NCBI RefSeq assembly: GCF_030504955.1 | Contig: NZ_JAUKTR010000001.1 | Location: 428,501-492,500 of the forward strand | Source: Peiella sedimenti | GTDB lineage: Bacteria; Pseudomonadota; Alphaproteobacteria; Caulobacterales; Caulobacteraceae | Reading direction: 5' to 3' | Length of the DNA stretch: 64,000 nucleotides | Shown: positions 58,541 through 64,000 of the stretch, in pieces | Layout: every line of letters begins with the position of its first letter | How positions within the stretch are numbered: the stretch's first letter is position 1 | Translations under genes and position numbers: made by a program | The notes under the pieces: generated by a model | Seen by the model: only the letters and a program-made list of their open reading frames with translations | The model's database searches: none | What the model was told of the DNA's origin: nothing

Positions 58541-61423
58541 CTACTCGCCGCCGGCCGCCCCGGCCGCCGGCACGGCCTGGGCTCGCCAGGCCCGGTCCGC
58601 GCGCAGGTAGCGCTGGGCCACCGCCTGGATGTCGGCGGGGGTCAGGGCCTCAAGCTCGGCCTGGGCGTTCAGGATCGACGGGAGGGTGCGCGGATCAGAC
58701 TGGACGTCGTCCAGCTGACCGACCCAGTAGCCGTTCTGGTTTCGCTGACGCAGCAGGTTCTCGATGCGCGGACGGCGCGCGCGCTCCAGCTCGTCGGCGG
58801 TGATCGGGGTCTCCACCAGGGAGGCCGCGATGCGGTCCACGTCGCCGAAGAAGCCCTCCAGACGCTCGGGCGGAACCTGGATGCTGGCCGAGACGTAACC
58901 GTAGCCCGGGAATTCCCACGAAGCGGTGGTGCCGACATTGGGCGAGTAGGTCACGGCCTGACCTTCACGCAGTTCCTCGATCAGGCGCAGACGCATGACA
59001 TCGCCGAGCACCTGGATGGCCCGCGATTCGCGCGTGTCAGACCCGTAGTCGGTGGTCGGCCAGGCGACAAAGCCCAGCGCCTGGTCGGCGCGCCCGCCGT
59101 GGGTGAAGGTGACGGGCTGGGCCGCACCTTGCGGGAAGCTGACCTGATCGGCTCCAGCGGGGATGGCCGGCAGCTGTCCGCGCGCGGGCAGCGCGCCGAA
59201 GGTGGAGGCGACGGCCGCAATGGCGTCCTCCACGGTGACGTCGCCGACGATGGTGATCTCGACTGGACCGTTGGACATCTGAGGCTCGAGCGCGCCGCGA
59301 ATGTCGGACATCTGCGTCGCCGCGATCTGCTCGGCATTGGGCAGGGCCCAGCGCTGATCGCCGCCGCGCAGCAGGTGGCCGGCCTCCAGGGCGAAAACGC
59401 CGGCGGGGGTGGCCCGCAGCTGGTCCAGCTGCTGCGTCAGCAACGACTGGCTGCGCGCCAGAGGCTCGGGACGCCAGCCCGGATCGGTCACGTAGGCCGC
59501 CATCACCTGCATCTGGGTGAGGAGGTCCTCAGGCCGGGTCGAGCCGCTGAGACGATAGGCGTCGTCGGTCTGGGCGAACTGCAGGCCGTAAAGCTTGCCG
59601 GTCAGGGCCTGCTCGACCTGGTCCTGGGTCATGCGGCCGAGGCCGCCTTCGCCCAGCACGAAGGGCGCGGCCCAGGTCGGCGGCACGCGATCCGTAGGCA
59701 GGCCCTGGTAACCTTGGCCCAGGCGCAGGGCGACCAGCACCTGGTTGTCGGTGAAGTCGGTCGGCTTGACGGTCAGGCGTACGCCATTGGCGAAGCGGAT
59801 CGCCGTGGCGCCCACGCCGTCCAGCTCGGTGCGCTCGGCGACCTGGCCGGGCTGGCCGAAGTCCGTATAGGCCCAGTCGACAGCCGCCTGCGCCTCGCCG
59901 GCCGCCACAGGGCGCTCGCGAGCCTCCTGATAGGCTTCCAGAACGGCGGCCTCTCCGCCCTCGACGGGCTGCGGCGAGTTGAGGAAGACGAGCGGGCCGT
60001 TGCCGGTGAAGGCCGCGGCGAGCGCCGCGTTGACCGCCTCGGGGGTCACCGTGGCGGCCACGCTCTCGAAGAGTTCGAGGTCCGCCTGGGGCGCGGTGAA
60101 GACCTGCTGTTCTTCGAGGGAGCCCACCAGGCCGTTCGCCAGGGCCGTGGAGGGACGGGTGCCCGCGCGGGCGGCGGCGGCGCGCAGCGCTTCGTGGAAT
60201 TCGGACACCTCGCGGGCCAGTTCATCGGCGCGCACGCCGTACTGAACGATGCGGCGCTGCTCCTCGTCGAGGGCGGCCAGGGCGCTCGCCCACTGACCGG
60301 GCTGGATGGTGGCCGACAGGCTGGTGAGCTCGGCCGATTCGAAGAGATCCTGTTCGCCCGCTCCGGCGCCGATGAAGGGCGGCTCAGCGCCGCGAGCCAG
60401 CGCGCCCAGCCGTCGGTTCAGGACCGCGAAGCCCAATTGGGTCACCAGATCCTGCGAGCGTTTGGCAGCCGTGTCAGGGCTCCAGTCCAGGGGGCGGCTC
60501 CAGAAGATCTGGACGTTGGATGAGGCGCCGGGCTCGGAGAAGATGCGGGCCTCGATCTGGCGGGGCTGAAGCGCGCCGAGGTCCGGCTCTGGACCGGCGG
60601 GCCCCACCGCTTCCCAGCTGGAGAAGGTGGAGCGGATCTTGGCTTCCATGGCGTCCACGTCGAAGTCGCCCACGGCGATCAAGGTGGCGCGCTCGGGCCG
60701 GTAGTACCCTCTGTAGAAATCGACGAACTTCTGGCGGTCGGCCGTGCGCAGCGACTCGGTGGTGCCGATGGGCAGGCGCTGGGTGACCAGCTGGCCCGGG
60801 ACGACAAAGTCGATCAAGGCGATGAGGCCGCGCAGGCCCGGCGTGGCGCGCGTGCGCTCTTCTGACAGGATGATGCCGCGCTCGCGGTCGATGGCGTCGG
60901 CGTCGAGCAGAGCCTCGCCCATCATCTCGCGCATGACGCGCAAGGAGGTGTCGACGGTCTCGTCGTTCGTGCGCGGCAGGTCCAGCTGATAGGTGGTGGA
61001 CTCGAAGCCCGTGACCGCATTGGTGTCCGCGCCGAACTGCAGGCCCAGGCGCTCGAGGATGGGCAGCAGCTGGCCCTCGGGGATGCCGGTGGTGCCGTTG
61101 AAGACCATGTGCTCCATGAAGTGCGCCAGGCCGCGCTGGTCATCGCGCTCCATCAGCGAGCCGGCGTCCACGCGCAGGCGCAGCACGCCCTGATTGGGCG
61201 GCGTCTCGTTGTGCATGATGGCGTAGCGCATGCCGTTCGGCAGCCGGCCGAAGCGCACGGCCGGGTCGGGCGCCAGATCGCTGCGCTCATGCGGAAGGAC
61301 GTTCTGGAAAGGCCGCAGCGACGAGGCGGCGGGCGCCGGCGCCTGCTGCAAAGCCGCCAGCGCGGGGCTTGCGGTGAGCAGGGCGAGGGCCGAGGCGGCC
61401 GCCAGCATGCGGTTCTTGATCAT
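58541..61423 (-). CDS. M16-family zinc metallopeptidase
   Basis: The 960-residue secreted peptidase has a signal peptide (ASALALLTASPALA). The inverted zinc motif HxxEH is HFMEH at residues 101-105 in GLAHFMEHMVFNG; a third ligand Glu is expected in ERGIILSEERTR near 180. A second M16 half without the motif follows in one chain, as in pitrilysin- or PqqL-like enzymes. It degrades peptides in the periplasm. ATG at 61423 has GGGAG eight bases upstream. Ends near the bidirectional terminator. Confidence 0.92.
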   Translation of the reverse strand: MIKNRMLAAASALALLTASPALAALQQAPAPAASSLRPFQNVLPHERSDLAPDPAVRFGRLPNGMRYAIMHNETPPNQGVLRLRVDAGSLMERDDQRGLAHFMEHMVFNGTTGIPEGQLLPILERLGLQFGADTNAVTGFESTTYQLDLPRTNDETVDTSLRVMREMMGEALLDADAIDRERGIILSEERTRATPGLRGLIALIDFVVPGQLVTQRLPIGTTESLRTADRQKFVDFYRGYYRPERATLIAVGDFDVDAMEAKIRSTFSSWEAVGPAGPEPDLGALQPRQIEARIFSEPGASSNVQIFWSRPLDWSPDTAAKRSQDLVTQLGFAVLNRRLGALARGAEPPFIGAGAGEQDLFESAELTSLSATIQPGQWASALAALDEEQRRIVQYGVRADELAREVSEFHEALRAAAARAGTRPSTALANGLVGSLEEQQVFTAPQADLELFESVAATVTPEAVNAALAAAFTGNGPLVFLNSPQPVEGGEAAVLEAYQEARERPVAAGEAQAAVDWAYTDFGQPGQVAERTELDGVGATAIRFANGVRLTVKPTDFTDNQVLVALRLGQGYQGLPTDRVPPTWAAPFVLGEGGLGRMTQDQVEQALTGKLYGLQFAQTDDAYRLSGSTRPEDLLTQMQVMAAYVTDPGWRPEPLARSQSLLTQQLDQLRATPAGVFALEAGHLLRGGDQRWALPNAEQIAATQMSDIRGALEPQMSNGPVEITIVGDVTVEDAIAAVASTFGALPARGQLPAIPAGADQVSFPQGAAQPVTFTHGGRADQALGFVAWPTTDYGSDTRESRAIQVLGDVMRLRLIEELREGQAVTYSPNVGTTASWEFPGYGYVSASIQVPPERLEGFFGDVDRIAASLVETPITADELERARRPRIENLLRQRNQNGYWVGQLDDVQSDPRTLPSILNAQAELEALTPADIQAVAQRYLRADRAWRAQAVPAAGAAGGE

Positions 61424-61518
61424 AGATTTATCTCCCGACAGGCCGCGCAAACTGACCGCGCGGGCAGGGGCGCGCAAGCGCGGCGGTATGAACCTTACGG
61501 CTTCTTAATGTCGGCGGA

Positions 61519-62757
61519 TCAGTGCCCCGAGGGGCGCGAAACGTAGAAGCTGGCCGAGTTTCCGGTCGCCGTGGAGCCCGCGATGATGGATCGGGCGGAG
61601 CCGTTCACCGTGGAGGAGGCGTAGGCCGAGACGCCTGACTGGTTGGTCTGGACGTTGGTCGCATAGAGCTGGCCCGCACAGGTCGAGCAGGCATAGCCGA
61701 TGACCGAGTTGCCGATGGCCGTGGCCGAGGCGCCGCCATCGTAGCCGTCCTGTCCCGTAAAGCCGGCGATGACCTCCACGCCGCCGTTGTTCAGTTGCTC
61801 CACGTCGATGACGGCCAGCACGTCGTTATTGCCGACCTGGAGCGCGTTGCCGACGCCGTAGGCGACGGCGGTGGCGGCGCCGAAGTCGTAGGCCGAGACC
61901 TCGGCCTGGGAGCGGACATAGGCGTCATTATTTTGGTCGGCCGTAACATAGACCGAGCCGCCCTGGTTGGTGATGGCGGCGTTGTTGCCCATGGCGGTGG
62001 CCGAGCCCTGGAGATCCCAGGCGTTGCCGGCGGCGACGAAGGTGGAGGCCTGGGTGCGCGCGCCGGTCATGGTCTGGGCGATCACCCATTCCTGGCTGCC
62101 GACCGTGCCGGTGGCGTTCAGGTTGTTGGAGGCGGCGCTGGCCCCCACGGTGAGCGTCGCCGGCGCGTACTGGATGACGGCGCCTGCGGTGGCTTGGGTC
62201 AGGGAGTCGCTAGTCTGAGTGATGCTGCCGACGGCGCGGCCCGTCTCGACGGCCAGGCCGACGTGGTTGGTCATGGCGGTGGCGTTGATGGAGCCGCCCT
62301 CCAGCATGCGACCGGTGGCGGCGTTGGCCTGCACATCGGCGGTGACTTCGACGGTCCCGGCCGTCTGGGTGATGTCGGCGCTCAGATCGCCCCCGTAGGC
62401 GGCGGCCTCGACCACGTTGCCGCTGGCGCTGGCGGCCAGGTTGACCGGCCCCGCCGCCTCGCCCGCCAGGTCGAGGGTCATGGAGGCGCGGACGTCCCCC
62501 TGAAGGTCCTGGGTCGAGGTGACCCCGGCGTCGTCGTCCTCAACCGCGCCGAAGAAATGGTTGCCGGTGGCCGTAGAGGAAGCGGTGATCTGCTCTTCGG
62601 TGGTGACGACCGTCAGCTCGTGGGTCGACAGCACGTCGCCCAGCTGGATCTGGCCGTTCAGGACCTGGGTGGCGTCCTGGGCCTCAGTAGCGGCCGCGGC
62701 GAACGTCGCCGTCGCGGCGATCGTGCCAGCGAGAAGGATCCGCGCGCGTTTCGGCAT
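61519..62757 (-). CDS. hfaD: Holdfast anchor protein HfaD
   Basis: A 412-residue secreted protein (signal GTIAATATFAAAATEAQ) almost wholly of short, Thr/Ser/Ala/Gly/Asn/Val-rich strands. A motif like S-x-A-x-G-N recurs about every 46-50 residues (Asn near 66, 114, 164, 211, 258, 304, 350, 400), with Q-T or Q-x-N and V-x-V-x-A between. One Cys pair (YACSTCAG). The position after hfaB and the composition identify HfaD, which helps fix holdfast polysaccharide to the outer membrane. ATG at 62757 has GAGG eight bases upstream and overlaps hfaB by 74 bases. Confidence 0.85.
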   Translation of the reverse strand: MPKRARILLAGTIAATATFAAAATEAQDATQVLNGQIQLGDVLSTHELTVVTTEEQITASSTATGNHFFGAVEDDDAGVTSTQDLQGDVRASMTLDLAGEAAGPVNLAASASGNVVEAAAYGGDLSADITQTAGTVEVTADVQANAATGRMLEGGSINATAMTNHVGLAVETGRAVGSITQTSDSLTQATAGAVIQYAPATLTVGASAASNNLNATGTVGSQEWVIAQTMTGARTQASTFVAAGNAWDLQGSATAMGNNAAITNQGGSVYVTADQNNDAYVRSQAEVSAYDFGAATAVAYGVGNALQVGNNDVLAVIDVEQLNNGGVEVIAGFTGQDGYDGGASATAIGNSVIGYACSTCAGQLYATNVQTNQSGVSAYASSTVNGSARSIIAGSTATGNSASFYVSRPSGH

Positions 62758-63691
62758 TGTTGGTCCTCACCGTGTCATAGGCCGGGTAATAGCCGCCCGC
62801 CGGGCCGACCGTGCCCAGAGGGTCGTTGGCGGCGTCGAGGCAGATCTGCGGGCCAGGCGCGCCGTAGAGGTTGGCCATCATCTCCAGTACGCCGCGTTCG
62901 ATCATGGCGCGCACGGCCAGCTGAACCGGCTCGAAGCCCGAGCCGCCCGCCGAGAGGTCGAAGATATTGCCGTTCAGGAAGTCGAAGACACCGGCCGAGA
63001 TTTCGCGGCCGACGATCTGCTTCTGATAGGAGATGACGTCGACCACCTCCATGGACTGGGTCTGCACCAGGCGCAGGTCCAGGGCCACGTTCATGACGAA
63101 CAGGCGCCCGCGGGCCACGCCCGAGAAGGCGTCTCCGTCCGCATCGCCACCGCCCACGTCGAAGCCGGAAGAGCGGATGTTGTAGTTCACCTCGGTGATG
63201 CCGCCGACGATGTAGAAGTCCGACCCCGGCACCTGGCCGGAATAGATGCGGCGGTACTCGGCGGCCTGGCCCTCGGTCGCGGCGGGGCCGTCGCCGATCA
63301 GCCGGTTGTTGGCGTAGCGCAGCTCCAGCTCCGAGACGGAGGTGTCGTATCGCTCGACGATGCGCGCGCCGGCCTTGCCCAGGGCCGAGATGGCCATCAG
63401 CGAAGCGCCCTGGGTGATCTGGCGCCCGCCCTCGGAGGTGACGGTGCCGGTGTAGTCGCTGACGCGGCCCACCGCGATGCGGGGCGAGGGCAGGTTGTAC
63501 TGGCGCGCGTAGCCCGCCAGACAGTTCAGCGCCGAGGAATAGGGCGTCGGGTTCGAGGTCACCGGCGCATTGCCGATGGGCGAGGCGTACAGGCCCGAAG
63601 GCCCGGCCACAGGGCTGGCGCAGCCCGACAGGGTCAGGGCGCCGGCGGTGACGGCCGCCAGAGCGGCACGGGTAATCTTACTCGCCGGCAA
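62684..63691 (-). CDS. hfaB: Holdfast anchor lipoprotein HfaB (CsgG-like)
   Basis: A 335-residue lipoprotein (lipobox LSGC) with CsgG-like features: IAVGRVSDYTGT, GASLMAISALGKAG, VSELELRYANNRLI, YIVGGITEVNYNI, LDLRLVQTQSMEVVDVISYQ and LAVRAMIERGVLE. HfaB likely forms the outer-membrane channel that secretes HfaA and HfaD, as CsgG does for curli. I prefer TTG at 63691, seven bases after GGAGG; ATG at 63706 adds five residues but has a weak site. It overlaps hfaA by 14 bases and hfaD by 74. Confidence 0.9.
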   Translation of the reverse strand: MPASKITRAALAAVTAGALTLSGCASPVAGPSGLYASPIGNAPVTSNPTPYSSALNCLAGYARQYNLPSPRIAVGRVSDYTGTVTSEGGRQITQGASLMAISALGKAGARIVERYDTSVSELELRYANNRLIGDGPAATEGQAAEYRRIYSGQVPGSDFYIVGGITEVNYNIRSSGFDVGGGDADGDAFSGVARGRLFVMNVALDLRLVQTQSMEVVDVISYQKQIVGREISAGVFDFLNGNIFDLSAGGSGFEPVQLAVRAMIERGVLEMMANLYGAPGPQICLDAANDPLGTVGPAGGYYPAYDTVRTNNAETRADPSRWHDRRDGDVRRGRY

Positions 63692-64000
63692 GGCGCAGCC
63701 TCCCATTCAGCTCGGTTCCGGCCGTGACCTGGCCGTTGTTGGTCTGCGTGGAGTTGACGATGACGGTGTTCCAGTTGCCCTGCACCACCACATTCAGCTG
63801 GTTGCCGATGGCGGTGGAGCTGCCGATGCCGCCGTGGCCGGAACCCAGTCCGTTTATGAGGCCGCTGACGCCGCCGCTGGAGCTGGAATAGGCCGAGGCC
63901 CCGGTCTGGATCAGGCCGTTGACCACCAGGCGGTTGCCGTTGGCGTCGCGGGTGGTGCCCTGGGTCGGCTGGCCGGTCAGGCTGCGCGCGCCGCCGTAAC
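63678..64000 (-). CDS. hfaA: Holdfast anchor protein HfaA, N-terminus beyond window
   Basis: The C-terminal 107 residues are visible, from YGGARSLTGQPTQ at the edge to the TAA at 63678. The sequence is Ser/Gly/Asn/Thr-rich, with SSTAIGNQLNVVVQGNWNTV and STQTNNGQVTAGTELNGRL, matching the amyloid-like HfaA that nucleates holdfast anchoring. It contains one copy of the same S-x-A-x-G-N unit found eight times in HfaD. The signal peptide and start lie outside the window. Confidence 0.82.
   Translation of the reverse strand, partial: YGGARSLTGQPTQGTTRDANGNRLVVNGLIQTGASAYSSSSGGVSGLINGLGSGHGGIGSSTAIGNQLNVVVQGNWNTVIVNSTQTNNGQVTAGTELNGRLRLAGE

Overview
The window is about 64 kb of GC-rich alphaproteobacterial chromosome. 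It most likely comes from Caulobacterales close to Brevundimonas or Caulobacter. The left edge encodes a TipN-like polar landmark and the right edge a holdfast-anchor cluster (hfaA-hfaB-hfaD), which together point to a dimorphic, surface-attaching bacterium. Codon use is almost uniform. I see no integrase, transposase, prophage, CRISPR array or complete tRNA/rRNA gene, so this is mainly core genome. No gap between genes exceeds 300 bases.

Layout. 1-8640 is mostly minus strand: tipN (C-terminus cut off by the window edge), a small membrane protein, an EEP hydrolase opposing a plus-strand phospholipase D-like protein, an RNase H-fold-type protein, xthA, an alpha/beta hydrolase and erpA. 8726-26613 is a long plus-strand housekeeping block: dgt, a SPOR protein, nagZ, scpAB, an M13 peptidase, tatABC, serS, surE, pcm, a degenerate LytM/LysM lipoprotein, yajC-secD-secF, a PuuD-like membrane protein and a squalene/phytoene-synthase-like protein. 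The order matches the conserved alphaproteobacterial block, but argS is missing from its usual place after dgt. 26610-39345 is mixed metabolism and quality control: RHH regulator, EamA exporter, a cysteine-rich secreted repeat protein, an enoyl-CoA hydratase to cca series, a GATase, hemF, dipeptidase, a double retropepsin-like protein, a 3-hydroxybutyrate dehydrogenase-like SDR and yaaA. 39557-42286 is petABC (cytochrome bc1), closed by a strong terminator. 42407-58445 holds envelope and secreted proteins, pckG, a ThiO-like oxidase, TonB, a lytic transglycosylase, a hybrid histidine kinase, DUF2336, and a small LuxR-HTH/membrane-protein cluster beside a proline/cysteine-rich secreted protein with a probable sigma-54 promoter. 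58541-64000 is an M16 peptidase and the hfa genes.

How the parts connect. Sec (YajC/SecDF) and Tat (TatABC) machinery lie in one block, and the Rieske protein PetA is a probable Tat client. ScpAB, the SPOR protein, NagZ, the LytM protein, the SleB-like hydrolase and the SLT protein serve chromosome and cell-wall maintenance. TipN and Hfa serve polarity and adhesion.

Most notable observations: an approximately 48-residue repeat running through HfaD and recurring in HfaA; a five-repeat, 20-cysteine secreted protein; five of eleven convergent gene pairs sharing the single tetranucleotide CTAG as both stop codons; a near-consensus sigma-54 promoter; an insertion in SerRS with atypical codons; and a composite palindromic repeat that supplies a gene's ribosome-binding site. 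I found no clear undescribed multi-gene system. The best candidate for one is the small HTH-membrane cluster at 56235-57343.
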